Shown: positions 1 to 8,682, counted from the first letter of the stretch. The stretch: DNA of 64,000 bases from Hydrogenophaga sp. BPS33 (GCF_009859475.1 NZ_CP044549.1:3472001-3536000); one strand, 5' to 3'. Notes: generated by a model from the letters alone, not told the origin. Translations and numbers: made by a program.

Positions 1-1133
1 GCAGCGCTCTGGCTCTGTGGGTTGTTCAGGTCGCCCTTGAGCGTCTTCCACATGTCCTCCGTGTCCATGATTCCGGCCACCCGATCAGCGCCACCGGCCT
101 GCTGCGCGGTGTCGTGCATGGTGCGGAACAGCGCTGCGGGATTGGGCCCCATCTCCTCCGTAAGCCCGATGTTGCGCGCCATCCAGCCGATGTGCCCATT
201 CAACGCATCGAACACAGTGCCGGCGCCGTACTTGCCCAGGTACTGCACATAGCCCTCCGGCTCCGCGAAGTGGATCACCCGGGCGTGGCTACCAGCGTTC
301 GCCAGCGATCCCTCGCCACGGTACACGCCGGGCTCCACCTTGGACCAGCCGTCCGATGCGATCGTGCGCCATGCCTCCTCCAGAGCCTCGCCGAGCTCCG
401 CATCGCTCATGCGTCGGCCGTCCTCGTTGACGTAGCGCGAGCGGTCGACGATCGGCAGCACGTCACGCACCCAGGTCTCGATGCCGGCCTCGCGGATGCG
501 CCCGCCATCGTGCGGCTGGGGCAGGTAGCCATAGCTCAGCTTGCGCACGTCGCCCCCCGCGTCGTTGAAGCGTGTGCGCATGTCCTCGGCGGTCTGCAGC
601 CAGGCCTTCGCCGCGGCTTTGGCACCCTTGTCGCCGCTGTCCTTGCCGAACACCTCGCGCACGAATGCCAGCGACTTTTCGGGGTTCTCCAGGTTGGAGA
701 TCCAGCGCACGCCGCGCATCACGAGCGATCCGGTGTCCTGCTTCGTGGCGAAATCAATGGCGTCCAGCGCTTGGGTCAGGTACTGGCGCGAGATGCCCTT
801 CACGTAGGCGTCCGCCTGCTCGAGCTTTTTCTGGATGACCTTGAACCCGTTCTTGCCCGCGCGCTCCACCTCGGGCACGTGCCGGGCGTGGGCCTCGACG
901 GTCAGGGCTGCGCGCTGCTCTTTCAAGGTCGCCGCGTGCTGGAGGTCCTTGCTGGCCATCTCCGCAGCCTGGCGCAGGCGCTCGGCCTTGCCCATGCGGC
1001 GCCATGCGTCCGGGTTCTTCGCAGCAAGGCGACGATGGGCCTCCACCAGCTTGTCCTCGATGCCGCGCGCCTCGGCCTGAGTGATCTCTCGCCCTATGGC
1101 CGTCTGCACGGCCTGCACACATTCAACTCTCAT
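1..1133 (-). CDS. Partial large internal virion (ejection) protein-like CDS, N-terminal 377 residues
   Basis: An open frame begins with ATG at 1133 and continues to the window edge without a stop, so only the N-terminal part is visible. The start overlaps the stop of the preceding gene in an ATGA arrangement, which fixes it well. The visible part is charged and helix-rich, with no signal peptide or clear enzymatic motif. It is the last of a run of large helical proteins in the same operon, the position held by the largest ejection protein (gp16-type) in T7-like phages. The assignment rests on gene order and size trend rather than a recognised domain. In some podoviruses this protein also carries a transglycosylase domain; none is visible in this part. 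Confidence 0.6.
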   Translation of the reverse strand, partial: MRVECVQAVQTAIGREITQAEARGIEDKLVEAHRRLAAKNPDAWRRMGKAERLRQAAEMASKDLQHAATLKEQRAALTVEAHARHVPEVERAGKNGFKVIQKKLEQADAYVKGISRQYLTQALDAIDFATKQDTGSLVMRGVRWISNLENPEKSLAFVREVFGKDSGDKGAKAAAKAWLQTAEDMRTRFNDAGGDVRKLSYGYLPQPHDGGRIREAGIETWVRDVLPIVDRSRYVNEDGRRMSDAELGEALEEAWRTIASDGWSKVEPGVYRGEGSLANAGSHARVIHFAEPEGYVQYLGKYGAGTVFDALNGHIGWMARNIGLTEEMGPNPAALFRTMHDTAQQAGGADRVAGIMDTEDMWKTLKGDLNNPQSQSA

Positions 1134-2707
1134 GATCCGACCCTCAACATGCATTCAACTGCGGCCTCGAAGGCCTTGGAATCCGCCAGATCCTGCTTGG
1201 CCGCCAGGCGCGCCTGGTTTACGGTGTCCTCTGCCCGCATGGGCCGGTCTCCATCGTCCATGCGGACCAGCAGCGTGGGGTGCTCACGGGCGACCATCTC
1301 CGCGCGCGCCAGCGGGCGATTGGGCACTTCCGGAGGCAACGCACGCGACAGCCTGTCGTACGCGTCGGCGAGCATCTCGATTGGCTGCACCAGGCCGCCG
1401 CGGTTGGCATCGATCGCGCGGTATTGCTCGACCAACTCAGGGATGCGCTTCGGGTGTTGTTCAACCGCGCTCATGGCGCTGGCCATCAACGGCGACACCT
1501 GCCCGCCGCGCTGGAGTTCTTCGAGGGCCTCCACGGCGGTGCGCCCGGTGCCGAGCAGATGCCTCGCGTTCTCCATCACCTGCGAAATGTCCAGGCCGCC
1601 GGGCAGGTTCCAGTCCTCGCCGCGCGGTACGAAATCGGCGCGCACGGGTGCACCATCGTCCACATGGTCGAGTTGATCCACCACGCCGCGCAGACGTTGC
1701 TGCATGTCGCCGATTACCTCTGCCGCCCGCACGGGGTCCACAGTCACGTCCAGCGCTTGAACTGGCGCCCCCTCATCCAGCGCCCTGGCGGCGTCGTCTA
1801 GCGCCTTGGTGTGGCTGTTGGCCACCTCGGGCTGGGTGATGTCGCCCAGCGCGCGCTCGGTCACGGTCTGCGTGCGATGTGAGACGAGCGCGGCGTCCAC
1901 CAGGTCCGGGTCCTGTGCCATGTCCTCGATCGGTGACTGCTTGCCCCGACGCCCGCGTGCTCTGTGGAGGGCCACGCCAACCGCGCCCGGCACCACAGCC
2001 GAAAGCGCGAGGCCCAGCGGGTCCAGAGGGTCGTATTCCTGCGCGATGTCGTCATAACGGGCGTTCTCCAGAATTTGGCGGGTGATCGCCTGCTCGGCGA
2101 CGAACGCCCCAGGGCCACCAGCAGCCACCAGGGCGGCCGTGCGCAGCGCTGTGGTGCCCACGGCAGGCAATGCCACGCTGAGGCCCACAGCGGCGCCACG
2201 AACCGCGCCAGCCTTCGCCGCGGTCTTGGGGTCCACCCCCCTGTCCATCAGCTCCTGCGCGCCCGTCACGCCTTCGTCGATGCCCGTGCCCACAACGGCA
2301 CCCACTGGGCCGGCCATGACGGCGTACCCCGCCACCTTGCCCAGTACGCGCGCGCCCTCCTGCAGGAACTGGCTGGCCACGGTCGAGGTGGCCGGGTCGG
2401 GTCGAAGCGATTGAACGCCGCGCCTCAGATCCCGGTCCATGGCTTGGCGGGTGATGGAGCTATCGGCCAGCATCTCCTCCTGCTCGGCCGCGGTCATTGC
2501 CATGGGGTTGCCAACCACTGACGGCGCCACGGTGTTCGCCACGCGCGCGGTCTGCATGCCGCCCTGTGCCAGACCCTTGAACGGTGATGCCGCGATCTCG
2601 CCGGCTTGAGCCCATGCGCTCACCTTGGGCGGCTTCGGCTCCGGCGGGTTCGCTGCCCGGTGCGCCAGCGCGCGCTCGGTCTCGTCTGCGAAAAGTGCGT
2701 CCCACAT
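1130..2707 (-). CDS. Putative phage internal virion protein (525 aa)
   Basis: The protein starts MWDALFADETERAL at 2707, two bases after the previous stop; a longer upstream extension in frame has phage-untypical composition and was rejected. Residues about 70-190 are rich in Ala and Gly with alternating hydrophobic stretches (around GYAVMAGPVGAVVGTG and AAALVAAGG-like segments), which resemble membrane-active regions of podoviral ejection proteins. The C-terminal half is acidic and helical. Its stop overlaps the next gene's ATG. No catalytic motif is evident. I infer a virion-internal protein injected with the DNA; the family is not identified with certainty. Confidence 0.55.
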   Translation of the reverse strand: MWDALFADETERALAHRAANPPEPKPPKVSAWAQAGEIAASPFKGLAQGGMQTARVANTVAPSVVGNPMAMTAAEQEEMLADSSITRQAMDRDLRRGVQSLRPDPATSTVASQFLQEGARVLGKVAGYAVMAGPVGAVVGTGIDEGVTGAQELMDRGVDPKTAAKAGAVRGAAVGLSVALPAVGTTALRTAALVAAGGPGAFVAEQAITRQILENARYDDIAQEYDPLDPLGLALSAVVPGAVGVALHRARGRRGKQSPIEDMAQDPDLVDAALVSHRTQTVTERALGDITQPEVANSHTKALDDAARALDEGAPVQALDVTVDPVRAAEVIGDMQQRLRGVVDQLDHVDDGAPVRADFVPRGEDWNLPGGLDISQVMENARHLLGTGRTAVEALEELQRGGQVSPLMASAMSAVEQHPKRIPELVEQYRAIDANRGGLVQPIEMLADAYDRLSRALPPEVPNRPLARAEMVAREHPTLLVRMDDGDRPMRAEDTVNQARLAAKQDLADSKAFEAAVECMLRVGS

Positions 2708-2709
2708 GG

Positions 2710-4752
2710 TCAGTCCTCCACCGCGATGCGCAACGGCACCTTGTTGCCGGTCATCACGAGCTGCCCGCCCGACTCCAGGGCATAGCTGCCCACGCCCGCG
2801 GGAATGAGCTTCACCGCGCCCATGTTGCTCACCAGCTTGTCGACGCTCATGGCCTGGCCACCAATGAAAACCTGATCGCCGCCGGCCTGCAGTTGCACAG
2901 CCTTCGAGTCCAAGCGCTGCATGCGCTGGCGGAACTGCCGCGGCGTCATGCCGTACGGGATGGGCACCTTCGATCCAGCCCATTCGGTCAGGCCTCCGGT
3001 GGCCAGATCTACGGCTTGCCGCCAGTCCCTGCGGCCTTCTGCGCGCAGTCCGTCATAGACCCCTTGAGCTGCGGAGATCGCGGCATCACGGGCCTGCGTG
3101 GTGGCCCAGGGCACGGCCGACAGTTCTTCTGCGATGCGGCGGTGCTGCTCGCTGGTCACAGCGTCAGCACTTGCATCCTTGAGGCGGCCGGACTTCTTGG
3201 CGTCGGCCCCGTTCAGGATCAGCTCAGCCGGGTCTCGCGGTGCGCGCTTGGCATTGGCCGCAAGGAACATGGCTTCGCCGAGCACGCTCTCCTTGCCGCC
3301 CAACTGCTTGGCCAGCGCCTGAGCCTGTCTTGCGTCCAGTGTGTTCGCGATCTGTCGAACGGCCACGTTCTGCTGCGCGACTGGCAGCATCGAGAGCATC
3401 CGTTCGACGGTCTTGGCCTCGGACTTCAACAGCGGTGAGACCGGCCGCCCCACCCGCGCGGAGATGGTCGCGGCCTGGTCTGCGCGTGCGACGAGTTGCG
3501 GGCCGAGTTGATCCAGGCTGCTCAGATCGATGGGCCGCACTTCGTCGATCAACCGACGATTCACGCCGTAGAGCAGCGGATCGTCTTCCAACTGCGTGCG
3601 CGATTCCGACGCCAGTTTTTCCCAACTGGCAATGCGTGCTTCGTTGGCAGGTGTGGTGCCGTTTTTGGTGGCCTGCGCACGGGCTTCGAGGATCTTGGCC
3701 TCCTGCTGCTGCGGGCTCAAGGTCGCGAAGCCGGCGCGTTCGGTTGCCTGCACCAGTAGCTCGCGCAGCGCGGGGGCGTAGGCGGTGCCCGCCGTCCTGG
3801 CGCTTACCTGGTCGAGATACTGCGGGGATGGGATGCCGCCGCTGTCGATGATGGTCTGAGTCGCCTTGAGGGACGCTTCGGCCTCGCGCGCGCGCCGTGC
3901 GGCTGCGGCTTCGGCTCGTGCAATGCGCGTCTGTTCCTTCTGCTCAAGGTAGCCTTTGCGCGCGAGGATCTGGTTTTCCAGCTGACCACGACGCTCGGGC
4001 GTGAGGTCCGCGAACTCGTCGCTGTCCAGCTTCTTCATCGCGGCGTCAAGGCCCTTCATGTCCTCAGACGCGCCACGCACGAGAGCCTGTCCTCGGTTGC
4101 CGGCCACGCGCTCGCGAAACCCCCACGAGAGTTTTTCCAAGTCGTCGGCACCATAGCCTGCAGCTGGGCCCAGACTCGCAAGCGCTGCGGTCGCCGCTTC
4201 GGTCGCGCGCTTCGGGTCCGTCACAGCGAACCGCTCCTGGCTCTCCAGGTAGCTGAGCAAGCCTGCACGCGTGTCGTCACGGTCTCGCCGCGCAACACCT
4301 TCGCGCACGGTGCTGCTGAGCCGGCGCATGCGAAGCTCCAGCTGGCTCTGCGCGAGTTGGCGATGCTCCACCGGCACCGTGGCCAGTGTGTCATCCATGC
4401 GGCTCTGTGCGAGCGCGCGCCATTCGTCATCGGCCCTGGTCTTGTCCAGGGCGCCGGAAGCTACCCGGGTCGCCACATCATCGGCCACGTCCACCAGGTC
4501 CTGCTCGCCGCTTTGCATGCGCTGCAGCGCGGTGGCCTTGTCTGCCTGCACGCGCAGCAGGCGGGCGCGTTCGATCTCCTCGGCTTGGCGCGCGGCCTCG
4601 CGCCGCTCCTGTGCGACAAGCTGTTCACCTGTGCCTTCTACTGCCTGGGCCAGGGCGCCGCCATAGGCCGCCTCGGACCCTGCCGCATCTCGCATTCCAC
4701 CGCCACGGGCCACCACCTCGCCAAGCCCTTCGCCTCTCGGTATACGTGCCAT
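2710..4752 (-). CDS. Long helical internal virion protein (gp15-like), 680 aa
   Basis: The start is ATG at 4752 (MARIPRGEG), one base after the preceding stop. The sequence is dominated by charged, Ala/Gln/Arg/Glu-rich helices with heptad-like stretches around residues 45-130 and 250-310, and it has no transmembrane segment or signal peptide. Length, composition and position between a short Ala-rich protein and a 525-residue protein match the gp15-type component of the T7-like DNA ejectosome, which forms a tube in the infected cell's periplasm. The call is inferred from order and architecture. A structural search would be needed to confirm the fold. Confidence 0.6.
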   Translation of the reverse strand: MARIPRGEGLGEVVARGGGMRDAAGSEAAYGGALAQAVEGTGEQLVAQERREAARQAEEIERARLLRVQADKATALQRMQSGEQDLVDVADDVATRVASGALDKTRADDEWRALAQSRMDDTLATVPVEHRQLAQSQLELRMRRLSSTVREGVARRDRDDTRAGLLSYLESQERFAVTDPKRATEAATAALASLGPAAGYGADDLEKLSWGFRERVAGNRGQALVRGASEDMKGLDAAMKKLDSDEFADLTPERRGQLENQILARKGYLEQKEQTRIARAEAAAARRAREAEASLKATQTIIDSGGIPSPQYLDQVSARTAGTAYAPALRELLVQATERAGFATLSPQQQEAKILEARAQATKNGTTPANEARIASWEKLASESRTQLEDDPLLYGVNRRLIDEVRPIDLSSLDQLGPQLVARADQAATISARVGRPVSPLLKSEAKTVERMLSMLPVAQQNVAVRQIANTLDARQAQALAKQLGGKESVLGEAMFLAANAKRAPRDPAELILNGADAKKSGRLKDASADAVTSEQHRRIAEELSAVPWATTQARDAAISAAQGVYDGLRAEGRRDWRQAVDLATGGLTEWAGSKVPIPYGMTPRQFRQRMQRLDSKAVQLQAGGDQVFIGGQAMSVDKLVSNMGAVKLIPAGVGSYALESGGQLVMTGNKVPLRIAVED

Positions 4753-4753
4753 G

Positions 4754-5248
4754 TCAATCTCCCATCCCGGTCTTGCCGTCAAAGTAGAAGGCACTCACCG
4801 GATCGACCGCTTTCTTGGCCCCTTTCCAGTTGCCATAGGCCTGTCCGGCGCTGCTGAAAAGCGATGCCATCAGTTTGTTGTTTCCGGCCTTCTCAGCCAT
4901 GCGACCGGCGCGCAGCAACGCGTCCGAACGCCTGTTACCGCTCAGGATCAGCATCTCTGCATCCTGTGCGCCAAGCAGGCCAATCTCATGCTCAGGACCA
5001 AGGGCGAACTCGTCGAGCCGTGCACCGCTTGCTGCGGTGGCCGCCCGCGCCGCGCCCTTCTGGCGTATCACCTCGCGGCGCACGCGTGTGGCCTGCTGCT
5101 CGGCGGTGTCGCGCTCGTACGCGGCGTCCACCTTCGCGAGCGCGTTCTGGGTTTTCCCCATCTCGGCGCTGGCTAAACCCCCGCCGATTTGGCCGACCAT
5201 CGAGAGCATGGAGCCGGTGGACATGAAGGTGTTGGTGGTCATGCCCAT
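4754..5248 (-). CDS. Short internal virion protein (gp14-like), 164 aa
   Basis: The chosen start is ATG at 5248 (MGMTTNTFMSTGSML), overlapping the end of the upstream gene; the longer frame upstream reads through another gene and is not credible. The N-terminus has a Gly/Ser/Met-rich weakly hydrophobic patch (residues about 8-26), followed by an Arg/Ala/Glu-rich helix. This layout is typical of the small gp14-type ejection protein that inserts into the outer membrane in T7-like infection. The following gene begins one base after its stop. Identification is by context and composition. Confidence 0.55.
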   Translation of the reverse strand: MGMTTNTFMSTGSMLSMVGQIGGGLASAEMGKTQNALAKVDAAYERDTAEQQATRVRREVIRQKGAARAATAASGARLDEFALGPEHEIGLLGAQDAEMLILSGNRRSDALLRAGRMAEKAGNNKLMASLFSSAGQAYGNWKGAKKAVDPVSAFYFDGKTGMGD

Positions 5249-5249
5249 A

Positions 5250-5513
5250 TCAGACCCCCAGGGTTTGACCTGTTGCGGGTGCTGATCCACCAGCGCCACC
5301 GGTGAACAGGGAGTTTTGGCGCAGCGCCTGGCGGCGCATCTGGGTCTGAGCGTATGCGTCCTGCGTAGCCTTGGCCTCCGCTGCCTTGCGCTCAGCCTCC
5401 ACGCCGGCCGCCTTGGCCTGCATTTCCTTGCGGTCCTTCTTTGCATCTTGAGCGCTGTCAACGCTCACCGCCGTGCCGATTCCGGCAAGGATGAGTCCAC
5501 CAGTCATTGCCAT
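5250..5513 (-). CDS. Small phage structural-region protein (87 aa), function unknown
   Basis: The 87-residue frame starts MAMTGGLILAGIGTAVSVDSA, a short hydrophobic N-terminal segment. A strongly charged helix (about residues 22-65, Lys/Ala/Glu/Gln-rich) and a Gly/Ser/Pro tail follow. It sits between the GNAT-like gene and the gp14-like gene with almost no spacing. Its build resembles the next protein in miniature, so it could be another short membrane-interacting virion component. No family is recognised. Confidence 0.55.
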   Translation of the reverse strand: MAMTGGLILAGIGTAVSVDSAQDAKKDRKEMQAKAAGVEAERKAAEAKATQDAYAQTQMRRQALRQNSLFTGGAGGSAPATGQTLGV

Positions 5514-5516
5514 GAT

Positions 5517-6029
5517 TCAAAGTCCTTTCGAAAAAATGACGTCCTGAACGCCATAACCCATGCGGGGGAGAAGCCCTTCAAGCGGTGTCCCCTGCTTGGC
5601 GTGCCACAGCAGCATCTGCACCCCGCGGTCCTTCGCCGCGGCCTCAGTTCGCTGGATCAACCCGATGCCCAAACTGCCGAAGCGATGTTCTTTCGAGACG
5701 AACACGACATCGTTGTGCGCGGTGCGCAGCGAGGCGTAGTGCAGCGCTTGGCCGAGAATGCTCACGGAGTACCCCACCATCTGTTCGCCCGAGAAGGCGC
5801 CCAAGGCAATCAAGCGGTCGGCACGCTCCAGCTCCGCGTATGCAATCAGGTCGGGTTCGAGCCTCATCAGGTCCTTGTTCAGCGCCACCTCCTGGTAGTG
5901 CTCGTCAAGCAGCGGGCCCACTTTGTCGATCCATTCCGTGACCTTGATCGGCCGGATGCTGGTCTTGGGCTTCTCCATGAACATCACGCCGGTGTGCGTC
6001 ATAACGGGGTTGCTCATGTCCATGTTCAT
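5517..6029 (-). CDS. Phage GNAT-fold protein (gp13-like position), 170 aa
   Basis: Residues about 75-168 read as the core of a GNAT acetyltransferase fold: a strand-forming VGYSVSILG segment, a VVFVSKEHRFGSLGIGLIQ segment resembling the acetyl-CoA-binding loop and helix, and a terminal LLPRMGYGVQDVIFSKGL segment. Small GNAT-like proteins sit just before the ejection genes in many T7-like podoviruses (the gp13 position). Whether they acetylate anything is generally unclear. The start ATG at 6029 overlaps the stop of the 247-residue gene. Function as a virion assembly factor is inferred from position. Confidence 0.65.
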   Translation of the reverse strand: MNMDMSNPVMTHTGVMFMEKPKTSIRPIKVTEWIDKVGPLLDEHYQEVALNKDLMRLEPDLIAYAELERADRLIALGAFSGEQMVGYSVSILGQALHYASLRTAHNDVVFVSKEHRFGSLGIGLIQRTEAAAKDRGVQMLLWHAKQGTPLEGLLPRMGYGVQDVIFSKGL

Positions 6030-6769
6030 CCTCCTGCCTGGTCCACGACTGCCACCTCGGTGCTCGCGGCGTCCTCGGCACCTACGGCCGCGATCACGGC
6101 GGGATCGAAGTTGTCATCGCCCAGCAACATCTGGATGCTCTGCCCTACTTGAAGGAAGTTGGCATGGGCTGAGATCGCGAAGTTCTCACCGGGCGGGATG
6201 TTCTCCGGCCAGTTCAGGACAGTCTTGATTTGCCGGGCCATCCACCACGTGTATTGCGATGGCTTGGCGATCTCTGCAATAGAGCTGTATGCAATGTGTC
6301 CGTCTTTCGTGAGGGTGTTCCTCCCGCGCACTCCGCGCAGCTTCTCAACGACGCCACCGGTCACGTCCGCCAAGCGCAGGAGATGGTGAAGGACTGTGTT
6401 GAGCGAAGCGCCGACCTCACTGGAAATCTTGGTGGCCTGCTCCATGTCGCGTTCGATCTCCTGGCGCAGCTTGCGCACCGACCGATACACCGCCATGCCT
6501 TCACGGCGCCCCAGGAACGCCTTGGCACCCTCCAGCGAAGTCACTGCTTGCTGCAGCTCCGCATTGAGCCGCAAACGCTGCGCGCGGCGTTCCTTTGCGC
6601 GGGGCGACTCAAGATCCAGAAAGTCGGTCGTGTCCTCAATCTCCAGCTGCGCAAGGTCGTTGCGCAAGCGCTCGACAGTGCGATCACGCTCGCAGATCAG
6701 TCGGTGCACCTCGCCGATCATTGGATCGCTGGGCAGTTCGGGGGTTTTGAGATTTTGCAGGTGTTCCAT
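6026..6769 (-). CDS. Coiled-coil phage protein of unknown function (247 aa)
   Basis: Residues about 25-120 form a long Arg/Glu/Leu-rich helix with heptad character. A more mixed domain containing TWWMARQIKTVLNW and an acidic Ala-rich tail follow. There is no signal peptide and no enzymatic motif. The gene lies 13 bases after the scaffold-like gene and overlaps the GNAT-like gene, so it belongs to the same transcript. It occupies the place of the major capsid gene in a T7-type order but does not look like a capsid protein: it is too short, too helical and lacks a beta-rich HK97-like core. I do not recognise it. Confidence 0.6.
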   Translation of the reverse strand: MEHLQNLKTPELPSDPMIGEVHRLICERDRTVERLRNDLAQLEIEDTTDFLDLESPRAKERRAQRLRLNAELQQAVTSLEGAKAFLGRREGMAVYRSVRKLRQEIERDMEQATKISSEVGASLNTVLHHLLRLADVTGGVVEKLRGVRGRNTLTKDGHIAYSSIAEIAKPSQYTWWMARQIKTVLNWPENIPPGENFAISAHANFLQVGQSIQMLLGDDNFDPAVIAAVGAEDAASTEVAVVDQAGG

Positions 6770-6782
6770 GTTCTCTCCGAGT

Positions 6783-7589
6783 TCAGGCGCTCAGGCCGTC
6801 ATATGGTTCTTCGCCACCGGCTGTGCGCTCGAAGTGGTTGCGGACCTGTGCGCTGACGCGCGCATGGTCCTTGTGGCGAGGATTGCGGTACGCCTCGGAG
6901 CCCATCAAGGCTGTCACGTCTTGACCGCCCGTTGCGCCGCCTGCTGGTGCTGCTGGTCGGTCTTCGCCGACCTCTTTGCCGAAGTGCGCGGCAAAGCGCC
7001 AAAAAACAGGGTCGGTGCCGAAACGGGCCTTCACGTCCTCCTGGAGGTCCGGGGGCATGGCCGCCACGGCACGCTCTGCGGCCCGCATGTTCCGCTGCAT
7101 GTCCGCAGGGTCTGGCCAGGCCTGAGCAAGCTCCGCTTTCGCTTGATCCAGCGTGACCGCGGCCGCATCGTTCATGAAGGCGGGCAATGCCTGGAAGTAC
7201 TCGCCCATCACGAAATCGAGTTGCGCCTGCGACAGGCCGGCCTCATGCGCGCGTTCGAAGAATGGGGCGAAGGTCCCCTCGGGGATCTCGAGCTCCAGGT
7301 GCTCGGGGATGGTCAACGCATACGCGCTCGGACTCTCCGGCGCGCCTTCCGGTTTGCCGAAGCGCCTCACGGCGTGGTCGTAGGCCTGGGCCAACTTCTG
7401 GCTGGATGCCTCCAGGTCCATGTTGCCGTCAGCGCCGCGCACCTGGAACTTCTGGGGCATCCACTGGGCTACCTCCGCGGGAGTGTTGGTGTCCACATGC
7501 GAAGGACTGAACAGCGAGCCAGGAGCGGCTGGCACGGCCTCGGCAACGGGTGCCGGCGTGGTGGGTTGGGCAATGGCGATTTCGTTCAC
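6783..7589 (-). CDS. Scaffold / capsid assembly-like protein (268 aa)
   Basis: The protein is acidic and helical, with a Pro/Ala-rich N-terminus (residues 8-25) and a segment around 45-150 where weak helices alternate with proline-rich linkers. It carries the recurrent pattern ALTIPEHLEL and a basic C-terminal region around residues 235-260. This layout is characteristic of T7-like scaffolding (gp9-type) proteins, which guide procapsid assembly and leave before DNA packaging. No portal gene precedes it and no capsid gene follows, so its normal partners are not encoded nearby. The ATG at 7589 opens the late-type operon after a 110-base gap. Confidence 0.55.
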   Translation of the reverse strand: MNEIAIAQPTTPAPVAEAVPAAPGSLFSPSHVDTNTPAEVAQWMPQKFQVRGADGNMDLEASSQKLAQAYDHAVRRFGKPEGAPESPSAYALTIPEHLELEIPEGTFAPFFERAHEAGLSQAQLDFVMGEYFQALPAFMNDAAAVTLDQAKAELAQAWPDPADMQRNMRAAERAVAAMPPDLQEDVKARFGTDPVFWRFAAHFGKEVGEDRPAAPAGGATGGQDVTALMGSEAYRNPRHKDHARVSAQVRNHFERTAGGEEPYDGLSA

Positions 7590-7623
7590 AAAGGTCTCCT
7601 GTGGTGGTCAAACGGTGATGCCC

Positions 7624-7653
7624 TCGCGCGCGTGCGAAAACGCGCGTGCGCGA
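7624..7653. repeat. 13-bp inverted repeat with AAAA loop between early and late phage genes
   Basis: Two arms of 13 bases (7624-7636 and 7641-7653) enclose AAAA. All positions pair on the plus strand if two G-U wobbles are allowed; two become mismatches on the minus-strand transcript. It lies between the initiator-like gene and the scaffold-like gene. There is no T-run after it in either direction, so a simple intrinsic terminator is not supported. A processing site or protein-binding site is possible. Confidence 0.45.
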
Positions 7654-7699
7654 CCCCAGACAGGGCTTTCGGGGGACAAATGGGTGTTTCGGGCGGGGC

Positions 7700-8485
7700 T
7701 CATATGGCGTCTGCGAAGAAGTGGTTCCTGCCGTTGCCGCCGCTCTGCATGTTCTCGTCGAGGTCGTGCTCGATCGCGATCTGCTTCCCGGCGGTGTTGA
7801 GCTTCCATACGCCGTCGTCGCCCCGGTACCAGACGCGAATCCATCCCTTGCGCAGGTAGTTCAGGAAGGTCTGGCGCCAGTCCTTCTGGGCTTTGGCCTT
7901 GCCGTTTTGATCAGCCTTGAACCACAGCCACGCAACTTCACCGAGCTCTTTGCTGATCCCGATGCTGCTGAGGTACGCGTACATGGGGTCTTCGTCAGCG
8001 AACATCTTCGAGCCGCTTGCTTTCACCTCTGCGTACCAGGCATCAAAGGTCTGTCCATCAATTGATCGACGAGCACGCTTCGCGCGCACTGGTGGTTCTT
8101 GATGGTTCAATGATGGTTCGGGTGCAGTGGGCTGCATCCCTTCCATGCAGAGAACTGCAGGGGTTGGCGCAGTGGGCTGCAGGGGTGCAGTTCTCTGCAG
8201 GGGTGCAGAACCTTGCACCCCTCCCGACACCAAAACGATGCGGTACAGGTTGGTCCCGCGAGGCCCTTCGTTCGGCCGAACCTCAAGCTCGCCGCTGTTG
8301 CGAAGCGTGCTGAGAATCGCCTGCGCGTTGCGCTGCTGCATGCGGCATTTCTCTGCCAACGTCGTGACGCTCGGGTACGCGTGGCCCTGATCGTCAGCGA
8401 AGTCGGCGATCGCCAGAAGCATGAGCAGATGGGTCCCGCCGTGCTGGGAAAACTCCCAGACCCTGGCCATGGTGCGCACGCTCAT
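7700..8485 (-). CDS. Phage replication-initiator-like winged-helix protein (261 aa)
   Basis: Residues about 1-70 form a helix-turn-helix domain of the kind that opens many phage O-type initiators (LLMLLAIADFADDQGHAYP followed by VTTLAEKC and a recognition helix). A Pro/Thr-rich linker (about 95-130) is encoded by the iteron-like repeats. The C-terminal domain, about 145-225, holds FDAWYAEVK and the pattern DWRQTFLNYLRKGW seen at the end of many such proteins. The ATG overlaps the previous stop (ATGA). I infer it binds the phage origin and loads the host helicase; a transcription-regulator role is the alternative. Confidence 0.65.
   Translation of the reverse strand: MSVRTMARVWEFSQHGGTHLLMLLAIADFADDQGHAYPSVTTLAEKCRMQQRNAQAILSTLRNSGELEVRPNEGPRGTNLYRIVLVSGGVQGSAPLQRTAPLQPTAPTPAVLCMEGMQPTAPEPSLNHQEPPVRAKRARRSIDGQTFDAWYAEVKASGSKMFADEDPMYAYLSSIGISKELGEVAWLWFKADQNGKAKAQKDWRQTFLNYLRKGWIRVWYRGDDGVWKLNTAGKQIAIEHDLDENMQSGGNGRNHFFADAI
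8121..8222. repeat. Iteron-like repeats inside the initiator gene (candidate replication origin)
   Basis: The 13-mer GCAGTGGGCTGCA occurs twice, at 8124-8136 and 8169-8181. The 14-mer TGCAGTTCTCTGCA occurs in opposite orientations at 8146-8160 and 8186-8199, with further GGGGTGCAG copies around 8181-8207. They lie in the linker-coding part of the initiator-like gene, just as the lambda origin lies inside gene O. The repeats could instead only reflect a low-complexity Pro/Thr/Ala linker, but the inverted pair argues for a DNA-level role. Confidence 0.5.
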
Positions 8486-8682
8486 CGGATGGCACCCACC
8501 TGACGCGCAAACGCCTCCAGGGCGTCCACGTCACCACAATGACGACTGCACCCCTTCCAGACCACCAGGAAGCCGCCAGTGGCCAGCGCGTGGCACTGGT
8601 GACCCTTGAGGGCGAGCGCGGCCTGCAGCGTGCTCTGCAGCTTCACAGCGTCGTGCGTGGTGGGCTCGGCGACGGCGCTCAT
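8482..8682 (-). CDS. Small early phage protein (66 aa), unknown
   Basis: A 66-residue frame overlapped by 4 bases at both ends with its neighbours, so it is translationally coupled in the early operon. It contains GHQCHALATGGFLVVWKGCSRHCGDVDALEAFARQ-type sequence with three Cys and three His residues within about 25 positions. It has no matching zinc-finger spacing that I can name. Similar tiny proteins are common beside phage initiators. Function unknown. Confidence 0.55.
   Translation of the reverse strand: MSAVAEPTTHDAVKLQSTLQAALALKGHQCHALATGGFLVVWKGCSRHCGDVDALEAFARQVGAIR

Noticed and set aside
754..1122. A 122-codon minus-strand frame
   Set aside because: It is a shadow of the partial gene that starts at 1133 in another frame and runs off the window.
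2708..2983. A 92-residue N-terminal extension of the 525-residue virion protein
   Set aside because: It overlaps the end of the 680-residue gene and has antisense-like composition; ATG 2707 follows the upstream stop by two bases.
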